From Rugosimonospora africana (lineage in GTDB: Bacteria > Actinomycetota > Actinomycetes > Mycobacteriales > Micromonosporaceae), in the NCBI RefSeq assembly GCF_016862975.1, contig NZ_BONZ01000027.1:248001-312000 (forward strand): a stretch of 64,000 nucleotides of DNA. Direction: 5' to 3'. Below are positions 1-10,885 of the stretch, piece by piece. The position numbers and the translations under genes are program-made. Positions within the stretch are counted from its first letter, which is position 1. The number at the start of each line of letters is the position of its first letter. The notes beneath the pieces are model-generated. The model saw nothing but the letters and a program-made list of their open reading frames with translations, was not told the DNA's origin and made no database searches.

Positions 1-575
1 GTGTAGAAGGACCGGCCGCCGCTGAAGAACGCGTCCTTGTAACAGAAGTCGCAGTGGTGCGGGCAGCCCCGGGACACCACGATCGAGTTCGGCACCAGGT
101 ACCGGTGGCGTTTGATCAGATCCCGGCGTACCGGCGGCAGCCCGACGAGCGTGCGGTTCGTCGAGTCGTACCGGCGGCCCGGCCGCCCGCGCCGCAGGTC
201 GTCGAGGAACACCGGCCAGGTGTCCTCGCCCGGCCCGACGAAGACGGTGTCGGCGTGCGCGGCGGCCTCCTCCGGCAGGGAGGTCACGTGCAGCCCGCCC
301 ATGGCCACGTGCACGCCCCGGGCCCGGTACGCGTCGGCCAGCCGGTACGAGCGCCGGGCCGAGGTGATGTACGGCTGGATCACCACCAGGTCCGGCCGGT
401 CGTCGTCGAGCCGCGGCCGTTCGACATGTTCGTCGATGATGCGCACGTCGTCGTCCGGGCGCAGATAGCCGGCGAGCGTGGCCAGTCCCAGCGGCGGGAA
501 CAGCGAGTACTTGATCGGACGGAACAGGGGACTGGTCGCCTCGGTCAACGCCGGGAGAATCATCGTGATCCGCAT
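1..575 (-). CDS. B12-binding domain radical SAM protein (3' truncated by window edge)
   Basis: The first 191 residues of a minus-strand protein are visible and the rest lies outside the window. Residues 1-130 look like a cobalamin-binding Rossmann domain (MRITMILPAL start, 'FPPLGLATLAGYL' near 26-38, 'AMGGLHVTSLPEEA' near 91-104, 'VGPGE' near 113). Residues 171, 175 and 178 form the radical SAM CxxxCxxC motif inside RGCPHHCDFCYK, which binds the [4Fe-4S] cluster. This order (B12 domain, then radical SAM) is that of methyltransferases and Mg-protoporphyrin cyclase-like enzymes; the substrate cannot be told. The ATG at 575 is the first start giving the family N-terminus. The next gene upstream, an IclR regulator, is on the same strand but 218 bp away, so co-transcription is uncertain. 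Confidence 0.9.
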   Translation of the reverse strand, partial: MRITMILPALTEATSPLFRPIKYSLFPPLGLATLAGYLRPDDDVRIIDEHVERPRLDDDRPDLVVIQPYITSARRSYRLADAYRARGVHVAMGGLHVTSLPEEAAAHADTVFVGPGEDTWPVFLDDLRRGRPGRRYDSTNRTLVGLPPVRRDLIKRHRYLVPNSIVVSRGCPHHCDFCYKDAFFSGGRSFY

Positions 576-793
576 GCCGGCGACGCTAGGTCGCGTGCGC
601 GATCCGGTGGCGCGGACGGTGTGCGGAGCATGTGAAGAGGTCGTGCGGACCCGCCGGCCGGGGGCCTGTGATGCGCGGCGTCGGGTGCGTGCGTCGGGTG
701 CGTGTGCCGGCCGCGTGGCGTCGGGCGGGTGGCGTCGGCCGCGTTTGGCGAGGGGCGGTTGGTGCGGGGCGGTTGGCGCCGGGGCGCTGGGCG

Positions 794-1597
794 CTACGGC
801 GCGGCGTGGCCGTCGGCGAAGTGCCGGGCCAACTGCGCGGCGACGTCGCGCAGCACCGGCATGGCCGCCGCGATGGCCGCGTCGTCGACCCGGGCCGGCG
901 GGCCGGAGATGGAGATGGCGGTACGGGTGCCCGGATGCGGCACGGCCACGGCCACGCACCGTACGCCGAGCTCCTGCTCCCCGTCGTCGACCGCGTAGCC
1001 CTGAGCACGGCACGCGGCCAGCGCCGCGAGCAGGGCGTCCGGGTCGGTGATGGTGTGCGGCGTCAGCGCGGGCATCCCGGTGCGCGTCACCAGCGCGACG
1101 ACCTCCTCGGCCGGCAGGCCGGCCAGCAGTGCCTTGCCGACCGCGGTGCAGTGCGCGAGCACCCGGTGTCCGGGCTCGGTGAACATCCGCATCGAGTGCG
1201 CACTGGGCGCCTGCGCCAGGTACACCACCTCGCCGCCCTCCAGGATGGCCAGGTTCGCCGTCTCGCCGGTCGCCTCGACCAGCCGGGTCAGCAGCGGCAC
1301 CGCCCAGGCGCCCAGTGACCGGTCGGCCAGGTCTCCGAGGCGGATCAGCCGCGGCCCGAGCGCGTATCGCCGGGACAGGTCCTGCCGCACGTACCCGGCG
1401 CCGATCAGCGTGCGCAGCAGCCGGTGGATGGTCGGCACCGGCAGGCCCGACCGCGCGGACAGCTGGCTGATGCCCTGGGAGCCGCCGGCGTCCGCGATCA
1501 GCTCCAGCAGTTCGAAGGCGCGGCGCACGGACTGCACGCCGGCACTGCCGGCCGCGTCGCCCGCCGCTGTGGAGCCCGCCGAGCCCGCTGAGGTCAC
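794..1597 (-). CDS. IclR-family transcriptional regulator
   Basis: A 267-residue regulator with a 20-residue Ala/Gly/Ser-rich leader, a winged helix-turn-helix at about 22-80 ([29 protein letters not shown]), and the IclR effector domain behind it ('[14 protein letters not shown]' near 150-163 and '[10 protein letters not shown]' near 223-232 are family signatures). The start is a GTG at 1597 preceded by a GGGGGA-type ribosome site. It is divergent from malate synthase, with 89 bp between the two starts. In Streptomyces and E. coli, IclR/AllR-type proteins control glyoxylate and allantoin genes, so control of the neighbouring aceB and of itself is the most likely role. The effector (glyoxylate or allantoin derivative) is inferred only. 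Confidence 0.92.
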   Translation of the reverse strand: MTSAGSAGSTAAGDAAGSAGVQSVRRAFELLELIADAGGSQGISQLSARSGLPVPTIHRLLRTLIGAGYVRQDLSRRYALGPRLIRLGDLADRSLGAWAVPLLTRLVEATGETANLAILEGGEVVYLAQAPSAHSMRMFTEPGHRVLAHCTAVGKALLAGLPAEEVVALVTRTGMPALTPHTITDPDALLAALAACRAQGYAVDDGEQELGVRCVAVAVPHPGTRTAISISGPPARVDDAAIAAAMPVLRDVAAQLARHFADGHAAP

Positions 1598-1650
1598 CGC
1601 GCCGTCCCCCGTCCGTGCCGGCGGCCCCGGTCACCACGAGTGGCCGGGCA

Positions 1651-1686
1651 TTGTCTTTCCGCCATGCAGATAATAGTCTCCGTACT

Positions 1687-1693
<7 letters not shown>
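1651..1693. promoter_or_regulatory. Candidate IclR operator in the IclR/aceB divergent region
   Basis: TCTCC at 1677-1681 and GGAGA at 1689-1693 form a perfect 5-bp inverted repeat with a 7-bp centre. It is preceded by an AT-richer stretch (TTCCGCCATGCAGATAATA, 1657-1675) that holds a weaker TTCCGC/GCAGAT dyad. IclR proteins bind short dyads of this size, and this is the only non-GC-rich stretch between the two divergent genes. It overlaps the proposed aceB GTG start, so either repression is at the start codon or translation starts elsewhere. Candidate only. Confidence 0.4.
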
Positions 1694-3270
<1,577 letters not shown>

Positions 3271-3278
3271 CGGGTGAT

Positions 3279-3309
3279 GTGCCCGGCCGGCGGGTCGCCG
3301 GCCGGGCAC
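3279..3309. terminator. Bidirectional terminator hairpin between aceB and the alpha-galactosidase gene
   Basis: GTGCCCGGCCGGC (3279-3291) and its exact complement (3297-3309) form a 13-bp perfect stem with a 5-base loop. It lies 8 bases after the aceB stop and 7 bases after the end of the convergent gene. There is no U-tract, which is normal for GC-rich actinobacteria. Confidence 0.85.
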
Positions 3310-3316
3310 AACGACC

Positions 3317-5120
<1,804 letters not shown>

Positions 5121-5128
5121 CCTACGAA

Positions 5129-5286
5129 TGCCGGGCGGTCAGCCGGCGGGGAGGGCGTGACCGGCGGTCAGCCGGCCGAGAGGTGGCCGGCCGAGAAGCA
5201 TGGCCGGCGGTCAGCCGGCGGAGAAGGCGTGGCCGGCGGTCAGCCGGCGGAGAAGGCGTGGCCGGCGGTCAGCCGGCGGAGAAGCG
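5129..5286. repeat. 29-bp direct tandem repeats at the 3' end of the lacI-type gene
   Basis: Three consecutive copies of a 29-bp unit (GGCCGGCGGTCAGCCGGCGG plus GAGAAGGCGT-type tail) start at 5201, 5230 and 5259. Degenerate copies extend upstream to about 5129. The last copy encodes the final residues of the LacI-family protein. This is a slippage-type array with no coding or CRISPR character. Confidence 0.85.
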
Positions 5287-6351
5287 TGGCATGCGGTCGC
5301 CGCCGCCTGCCCGCGCCGTGCTCCGCCGTACCACCAGAGAGGGCGCGACGCGCGAGCGGGACCGGTCGTCGACCGGCGACTTGTCCATCAGGTCCACCAG
5401 CAGCTGCAGCCCGCGCCGCCCGAGTTCGTCGAAGTCCTGCCGAACCGTCGTCAGCGCCGGGATGAAGAACTCCGACTCCGGGAGATTGTCGAACCCGACG
5501 ACGCTGACATCCTGCGGCACCCGGACCCCGCGCTCGTTCAGCGCGTGCAACAGCCCCAGCGCCATCTCGTCGTTGGCGACGAAGACGGCGGTGACTCCGG
5601 ACTTTCCGGCCAGTTCGATCCCCGCCCGGTAGCCCGACGCCGGGCTCCAGTCGCCGCGGATGGGCGGTGGCGCGGCGAGGCCCGCTTCGGCCAGGCTGGC
5701 TCGCCACCCCTCGACGCGCTCCTGTGCCTCCAGCCAGTCGGCCGGGCCCGCCACGTGCCACACCGTGCGGTGCCCGAGTTCGAGCAGGTGGTCGGTTGCC
5801 AGCCGGGCTCCGGCGAACTGGTCGACCGACACGACGGGGACATCCCCGCCGTATCCGGCCTCGACCGCCACGATGGGCAGCCCGCCGTGCATCTCGCTGG
5901 CGCCGCGCGCCGAGTCCTCCTGCGGGGCGATGACGATGACGCCGTCGACCGACTGGTCGGCCAGTGCCTGGACGCCGCGGCGTACCGAGCCGGCGTCGAG
6001 GTTGGCCCCGCTGCTCAGGCTCACCGCGTATCCGGCCGCGCGCGCGGCCTGCTCGATGGCTAGCAGCGTGGACGCCGGGCCGAAGAGCCGGGTGTCGAAG
6101 CTCACCACGCCGATCGTCCGCGACCGGCGGCTGGCCAGGCCGCGAGCCAGCGCGTTCGGCCGGTAGTTGAGCTGGCGCATGGCGGACAGCACCCGGTCGC
6201 GGGTCGTCCGCCGGACGTTCGGATGGTCGTTCAACACGCGCGAGACGGTCTGATGGGAGACCCCGGCGAGCCGGGCGACATCATGTATCACCGGCGGTCG
6301 TGCGGTGTGCCCGCCTACGACCGGTCGTTCCCTGCCCGTGTCCGCGCTCAC
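5269..6351 (-). CDS. LacI-family transcriptional regulator
   Basis: A 360-residue repressor. The helix-turn-helix is at about 20-45 (VIHDVARLAGVSHQTVSRVL) and the hinge helix at about 60-70 (YRPNALARGLASRR). The periplasmic-binding-protein-like effector domain follows ('TIGVVSF', 'VDGVIVIAP', 'AVFVANDEMALGLL', 'VSVVGFDNLPESEFFIPALT'). It starts at a GTG (6351) behind an AGGGG site. It lies upstream of, and in the same direction as, the alpha-galactosidase gene, separated by a promoter and operator, so it is most likely the local repressor responding to galactosides. The last residues are encoded by a 29-bp repeat unit, which suggests that the C-terminus has been remodelled by repeat slippage. 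Confidence 0.93.
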   Translation of the reverse strand: MSADTGRERPVVGGHTARPPVIHDVARLAGVSHQTVSRVLNDHPNVRRTTRDRVLSAMRQLNYRPNALARGLASRRSRTIGVVSFDTRLFGPASTLLAIEQAARAAGYAVSLSSGANLDAGSVRRGVQALADQSVDGVIVIAPQEDSARGASEMHGGLPIVAVEAGYGGDVPVVSVDQFAGARLATDHLLELGHRTVWHVAGPADWLEAQERVEGWRASLAEAGLAAPPPIRGDWSPASGYRAGIELAGKSGVTAVFVANDEMALGLLHALNERGVRVPQDVSVVGFDNLPESEFFIPALTTVRQDFDELGRRGLQLLVDLMDKSPVDDRSRSRVAPSLVVRRSTARAGGGDRMPRFSAG

Positions 6352-6363
6352 GCGACCCCTCCC

Positions 6364-6374
6364 GTTGCTGCAAC
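6364..6374. promoter_or_regulatory. Small palindrome upstream of the lacI-type gene
   Basis: GTTGCTGCAAC is a perfect 5+1+5 dyad 13 bases upstream of the LacI start and resembles a short LacI-type operator. It could be an autoregulatory site, but it differs from the TGTTnnCGnnAACA site at the target gene. Weak evidence. Confidence 0.3.
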
Positions 6375-6504
6375 ACGATACGTGACCACGGCGCCGAGGT
6401 GGTGGCGGCGCGGTGTTGGCGGCGCGGTGCTGGTGGCGCAGACCGCGCCCGCGTTCGGGGCCGGTCGACGGTCGGGGCCGGCCTGCGGTCGCGGCTGGAT
6501 GACA

Positions 6505-7410
6505 TCAGGGCTGGTCGACGAGGCGGCGGATGAACTCGGCGGCCAGCGGGCTGCGCTGCCCCGGCAGCCAGACCGCGCGCAGGTCGCGGCCGAGGTCCAG
6601 CCCGGTCACCCGCACCGCGACCAGGCGCCCGTCGCGCAGCTCGTCCTGCACAGCGAGCCGGCTGACGACGGTGGCGCCGAGCCCGGCCCGTACCGCTGCC
6701 TTCAGCGCCTCGGTCGAGGTCATGACGCCGTACGGCTCGGCGACCCGGTACCCGGCCCGTGCCGCGGCCACCTCGTACGTGCGCCGGGTACCCGACTCCC
6801 GCTCGCGCAGCAGCAGCGGCGTGGCGGCGACGACGTTTCCGGGTACGGTGTCCCGGCCGGCCCACGGGTGGTCGGGTGCGACCACCACGGCCAGTTCGTC
6901 GTGCCCGATCCGCCGGGTACGCAGGCCGGCGAAGGTACCCGGACCCTCCACGAACCCCAGCTCCACCTCGCCCGCCCGTACCGCGGCGACGACCTCGTCG
7001 GTGTTCGCCACGGTGAGCCGGACCGCCACGTCCGGCCGGACCGACCCGAAATGGGCCACCCGGACCGGCAGCACGTACTCGGCGTTGGTGTAGCTGGCCG
7101 CCACCCGGATCAGGCCGCGCGTACCGGACCGGACCGCCTCGGCCGCAGCGGCGAAGCGGTTCAGCGCGGCGAGGACCTCGCGGGCGTGCCCGGCCAGCCG
7201 TTCGCCTTCCGGGCTCGGCCGCGAGCCGCGAGGACCGCGGCGCAGCAGGGTCACCCCGAGCCGGCGCTCCAGCCGGCCGATCGCCTGGCTCGCCGACGGC
7301 TGGGTGATGCGGTGCCGGCGGGCCGCGGCGGACAGGCTGCCGAGGTCGACGGCGTCGACGAACAGCCCGAGGGCGGGCAGGTCTGCCGGGGTGAGCCGGA
7401 TATCGGTCAT
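6505..7410 (-). CDS. LysR-family transcriptional regulator
   Basis: 301 residues. The winged helix occupies about 5-65 ('LPALGLFVDAVDLGSLSAAA', then 'ITQPSASQAIGRLERRLG'), followed by the linker helix and the two-lobed substrate-binding domain ('GLIRVAASYTNAEYVLP', 'VRAGEVELGFVEGPG', 'ESGTRRTYE'). It diverges from a YeiH-family transporter. The pair resembles YeiE-YeiH and CbbR-like arrangements, in which the regulator activates the divergent exporter gene. An inverted repeat over its own start codon probably serves autoregulation. The effector is unknown; sulfite/sulfate-related control is suggested only by family resemblance. Confidence 0.92.
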   Translation of the reverse strand: MTDIRLTPADLPALGLFVDAVDLGSLSAAARRHRITQPSASQAIGRLERRLGVTLLRRGPRGSRPSPEGERLAGHAREVLAALNRFAAAAEAVRSGTRGLIRVAASYTNAEYVLPVRVAHFGSVRPDVAVRLTVANTDEVVAAVRAGEVELGFVEGPGTFAGLRTRRIGHDELAVVVAPDHPWAGRDTVPGNVVAATPLLLRERESGTRRTYEVAAARAGYRVAEPYGVMTSTEALKAAVRAGLGATVVSRLAVQDELRDGRLVAVRVTGLDLGRDLRAVWLPGQRSPLAAEFIRRLVDQP

Positions 7411-7425
7411 AGGTACAGCCTATGA
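7407..7425. promoter_or_regulatory. Candidate LysR binding site
   Basis: TCATAGG (7407-7413) and CCTATGA (7419-7425) form a perfect inverted repeat around TACAG. It contains a T-N11-A arrangement typical of LysR boxes and lies across the regulator's start codon, between it and the divergent transporter (start 7481). Confidence 0.6.
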
Positions 7426-7480
7426 GGTCATATCGCCGGCGCCACTACCCGGCACGGGTGGGCAGGCGTTGGCTTGCGAC

Positions 7481-8602
7481 ATGACCAGCGTGGCGCGACC
7501 CGGGGTGATGGCCACGCTCGGCGATGCCCGCGGGCTGCTGCCCGGGGTCGCGGTGGCCGCCGCGATCGGCGCTGTCGCCACCGCGCTCGGCACGGTGGTT
7601 CCGGTGGTGGGGGCGCCGGTGATCGCCGTACTGCTGGGTCTGCTCGCGCGTACCGTCCTCGACCGGCGCGGCACTGCTGTGCCAGTTGGCTCCGCTGTGC
7701 CAGTTGGCTCCGCTGCGCCCCTTGGCTTTGCTGACGCCGGCACCGCCATCCACGCCGGCTCCCGCTTCGCGGGGCGGCACGTGCTCCAGGCCGCGGTCGT
7801 GGTGCTCGGTACCGGCCTGTCTGTCCGGTCCGTCCTGCGTACCGGGGTGGCCTCGCTGCCGGTGATGCTCGGCACCCTGGCCCTGTGCCTGGTCGCCGCC
7901 TGGCTGCTCGGCCGCCTGCTGCGCATCCCCGACCCGCTGCGCACGCTGATCGGCGCCGGTACCGGGATCTGTGGCGCCTCCGCGATCGCCGCGCTCCGGG
8001 GTGTCGTCGCCGCCGACGAGGTCAGCGTGGCCTATGCGGTGTCCACGATCGTGGTCTACAACATCACGGCCACGGTCGTCTTCCCGCCGGTGGGCCGGCT
8101 GCTGGGCCTGAGCCAACACGCGTTCGGGCTGTGGGCGGGTACGGCGGTCAACGACACCTCCAGCGTGGTCGCCACCGGGTACGCGTACGGGGCGGCCGCC
8201 GGCCGGTACGCGGTGACGGTCAAGCTGACCCGGGCTCTCATGATCATTCCGGTGGTCCTCGGGGTGGCCGCCCGCACTCGCCGGGCCGAGCGGGCGGCCG
8301 ATCCGGTGGCCGACCGGGCGGCGGCCCGCACCCCGCTGTGGCGGCTGGTGCCACCGTTCCTGGTGCTGTTCCTGCTCGCCGCGTCGGCCAACTCGACCGG
8401 CCTGATACCGGCCGGCTGGCAGGGTGCGCTGGCCCGGCTCGCCGGGTACCTGGTGGCGGTCGCGCTGGCCGGGGTCGGGCTCGGGGTACGGGTGGCCGAG
8501 CTGCGCCGTGCCGGGCTGCGGCCGTTGCTGTTCGGCGGCCTGCTGTCGGTACTGGTGGCCCTCGGCAGCCTCGGGCTCCAGGCCCTGACCGCGAACTGGT
8601 GA
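7481..8602 (+). CDS. YeiH-family (UPF0324) putative sulfate/anion exporter
   Basis: A 373-residue polytopic membrane protein of the YeiH/PSE family (about ten hydrophobic segments). Recognisable stretches are 'GAPVIAVLLGLLART' near 44-58, 'AVVVLGTGLSVRSVL' near 105-119, 'IGAGTGICGASAIAAL' and 'FGLWAGTAVNDTSSVVATGYAYG' in the second half. Family members are annotated as sulfate exporters, mostly by context. ATG 7481 gives the family N-terminus. The cytoplasmic loop near residue 66 carries an exact 18-bp duplication (from about 7676) encoding a repeated 'VPVGSA'. It diverges from the LysR gene. Confidence 0.85.
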   Translation: MTSVARPGVMATLGDARGLLPGVAVAAAIGAVATALGTVVPVVGAPVIAVLLGLLARTVLDRRGTAVPVGSAVPVGSAAPLGFADAGTAIHAGSRFAGRHVLQAAVVVLGTGLSVRSVLRTGVASLPVMLGTLALCLVAAWLLGRLLRIPDPLRTLIGAGTGICGASAIAALRGVVAADEVSVAYAVSTIVVYNITATVVFPPVGRLLGLSQHAFGLWAGTAVNDTSSVVATGYAYGAAAGRYAVTVKLTRALMIIPVVLGVAARTRRAERAADPVADRAAARTPLWRLVPPFLVLFLLAASANSTGLIPAGWQGALARLAGYLVAVALAGVGLGVRVAELRRAGLRPLLFGGLLSVLVALGSLGLQALTANW

Positions 8603-8614
8603 GCGCGCCGGTCG

Positions 8615-9877
8615 CTAGGCGGTGACCATCTCGGGGTCAGTGGCCACCACCGGGTCCGGCCGGCGCAGCTGGCGCCAGGACGGGAAGACGAACGGGGCGA
8701 GCGTGGTCAGCAGGTACGCGACGCCGAACGCGAGCAGCGCCATCCGGGTACCGACGGCCTCGATGACGTACCCGCCGACCAGCGCGCCGAACGGGATGCC
8801 GACCCAGGCGCTGGCCCGTACCACGCCGAGCACCCGCGCCCGCAGCTCCTCCGGGATCCGCTCGTAGGACGTCGCCCCGATCACCGGGTTGAGCGACCCG
8901 GCGAAGACCTCGGCGACCAGGGTGACACCGATGACCGGGGCCAGTGTGCCGGCCACCACCAGGACGAGGAAGCGGGGGGCGCCGCCGACCAGGTACCCGA
9001 CGCTGTAGAGGGCCCGCCGGGACAGCCGCGGTCCGAGCCATGCCCCGAACAGGTTGCCCAGGACGGAGCCCAGGCCGCCGATGCCGGCGAGGAGGCCCAG
9101 CGCGCCGGCCGAGCCGACTGTGTCGCGTACCCAGACCGGCAGCATGACCTCGGAGAGTCCCTGGTCGAGAAGGTTCGTCACGGCCACCATCGTGATGATG
9201 CCGAGCAGCAGCCGGTCGGTGCGGATGAACCGCAGGCCGGCCGCGAGGTCACGCCCGTACCGGCGCAGGCCCGACCCGTCCGCCTCGTTGGTGGCGGGTG
9301 CGGTCCGGGGCACCCGTACCCAGATCGCTCCGATCGCCGCGGCCACCGCGAAGGTCGCCGCGTCGATGGCGACGACCACCGGCGATCCGGCCAGGGTGAC
9401 CAGCGCGCCGGCCAGCGGGGCGCCCAGCAGCAGCGCGGTGCGGTTCGCGCCGGAGTTCAGGCCGGCGGCCCGCTCCAGCGCCATGCCGGCGGCCGTGGCC
9501 GTCGTCGGTACCAGCGCGCTGTTCGCGGTGTCGGCCGCGCCGCGCACACCGCCGGCGAGCGCGACGAGGCCGAGCAGGACCGGAAGGGTCAGCGCGTGGG
9601 CCGCGGACATGAGCGGGATGGCGCCGACCGCGACCGCGGCGACGGCGTTGCCCACCACGAAGGACCGGCGCAACCCGGCCCGGTCGACCAGCGGCCCGGC
9701 CAGGGCTTGCGCCGCGACATACGGTGCCATCTCGGCGAACGCGACGAGGCCGGTCTTCGCCGCGCTGCCGGTGGTGGTCAGCACCATCCACGGGATCGCC
9801 ACGGCGGACATCGAGGTGCCGGCGACCGAGATGACGTACGAGCCGATCAGCGCGACGAACGGCGTGCGGCGTCTCAT
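8615..9877 (-). CDS. Major facilitator superfamily transporter
   Basis: A 420-residue, 12-helix MFS protein of the MFS_3/enterobactin-exporter-like group (start 'MRRRTPFVALIGSYVISVAG', 'GPLVDRAGLRRSFVVGNAV' near 63-81 as the loop 2-3 motif, 'GSVLGNLFGAWLG' in the second half). Substrate unknown; such proteins usually export drugs or siderophores. Its ATG overlaps the stop of the upstream ArsR-type gene (ATGA at 9874-9877), so the two are translationally coupled and the regulator most likely controls the transporter. Confidence 0.9.
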   Translation of the reverse strand: MRRRTPFVALIGSYVISVAGTSMSAVAIPWMVLTTTGSAAKTGLVAFAEMAPYVAAQALAGPLVDRAGLRRSFVVGNAVAAVAVGAIPLMSAAHALTLPVLLGLVALAGGVRGAADTANSALVPTTATAAGMALERAAGLNSGANRTALLLGAPLAGALVTLAGSPVVVAIDAATFAVAAAIGAIWVRVPRTAPATNEADGSGLRRYGRDLAAGLRFIRTDRLLLGIITMVAVTNLLDQGLSEVMLPVWVRDTVGSAGALGLLAGIGGLGSVLGNLFGAWLGPRLSRRALYSVGYLVGGAPRFLVLVVAGTLAPVIGVTLVAEVFAGSLNPVIGATSYERIPEELRARVLGVVRASAWVGIPFGALVGGYVIEAVGTRMALLAFGVAYLLTTLAPFVFPSWRQLRRPDPVVATDPEMVTA

Positions 9878-10695
9878 GACGGAACCTCCCCGGTCGCTGT
9901 GGCGTCGGTCGCCGTGCCGTTGGTCGCCGTGGAGTCGGTCGCCGTGCCGGCATCGTCGGGCAGCATCTGGAACTGGAAGACGGCGCGCTCGGAGTCGCCG
10001 CCGCGCGGCGGTGCGCCCGGTTCCCGCCGGTACCGCCGGATCACCTCGGAGACCTCGGCCGCGAGCGCGCGCGCCTCGTCGTGGGTCAGCTCGATCGCGT
10101 ACTCGTGAAATGTCCACGGCAGCGTCGGCAACTCCTCGAGCCGTCCGGCGAAGCTGTTGACGTAGGCGAGCATGCGCTCGTAGTAGGTCTCGACGACGAT
10201 CCGCATGTACTGCTCAGCGACCTCCAGGCTCCGCATGTCGGGGAGGTCGTCGGGGGAGCGGAGCGTGAAGCCGGAGTCCCGATACCGCGTGCGCCACCAG
10301 CGGTCGCGACCGGTGCCGCGCTCGGTGTCCTCTTCCACGAACCCCAGGTCGGCGAGGATCCGCAGGTGGTAGCTGGTGACGCCGCTGGACTGGCCGATCT
10401 GCCGGCCGAGCCGGGACGCGGTGGACGGGCCGTCGGTCTCCAGCGACCACAGCAGCCGCACTCGGATCGGGTGCACGAGCCCGCGCAGCCGCTGCGGGGT
10501 GAGCAGCAGGTCGCGGGCCGGGTCGAACCATGCGGGCCAGCCACCCGGCGGGGCGGCCGGTGGCTCGCCGACGCTGGTCGGTGGCTGGCCGACGCCGGCC
10601 TGTGGCTCACCGGCGCCAGCGTGTGGCTCGCCGAAGCCAGTCGGTGGCCCGCTGGCGCCCGCCGATTCGGCGCTCGGGCGCTCGGTGTCATCCAT
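9874..10695 (-). CDS. ArsR-family winged-helix regulator
   Basis: 273 residues. A central ArsR-type winged helix (about 58-125: 'LTPQRLRGLVHPIRVRLLWS', 'SGVTSYHLRILADLGFVEE', 'RWWRTR') lies between low-complexity ends. Residues 12-50 are a degenerate GEP-xAG/QP repeat and residues 250-270 a TAT(D/N)-type repeat; both are encoded by short tandem DNA repeats. No metal-binding Cys cluster is present, so it is not a classical metal sensor. The C-terminal half ('VVETYYERMLAYVNSFAGRL') resembles the ligand-binding tail of regulators paired with MFS pumps. It is coupled to the MFS gene and probably senses the exported compound (inference). Confidence 0.85.
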   Translation of the reverse strand: MDDTERPSAESAGASGPPTGFGEPHAGAGEPQAGVGQPPTSVGEPPAAPPGGWPAWFDPARDLLLTPQRLRGLVHPIRVRLLWSLETDGPSTASRLGRQIGQSSGVTSYHLRILADLGFVEEDTERGTGRDRWWRTRYRDSGFTLRSPDDLPDMRSLEVAEQYMRIVVETYYERMLAYVNSFAGRLEELPTLPWTFHEYAIELTHDEARALAAEVSEVIRRYRREPGAPPRGGDSERAVFQFQMLPDDAGTATDSTATNGTATDATATGEVPS

Positions 10696-10734
10696 CTCGG
10701 CGGTCCCTTCCCTTCACGATGCCCCTCACGGTAG

Positions 10735-10770
10735 ACCGCAAAGGTTTTTCTGCAAAGAGATTTTTGCGGT
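10735..10770. promoter_or_regulatory. Long dyad operator upstream of the ArsR-MFS operon
   Basis: ACCGCAAA (10735-10742) and TTTGCGGT (10763-10770) are exact complements separated by 20 bases. The whole 36-bp segment is strikingly AT-rich for this genome, and GCAAAG-TTTTT-type half-sites are repeated inside it. It lies 40 bases upstream of the ArsR start, where an autoregulatory operator is expected, and could also serve the divergent FAD monooxygenase gene at 10886. Confidence 0.65.
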
Positions 10771-10885
10771 CGGGAACGCGACTTCGTGCCAACGGCCGTT
10801 GACTTCGGGAGGCATGGGTCCGTAGCGTTGTCAACGTCCGTTGGCCCACGTCTGTTGATGTGTCGCCCGGCTCTCAGGGGGCTCG

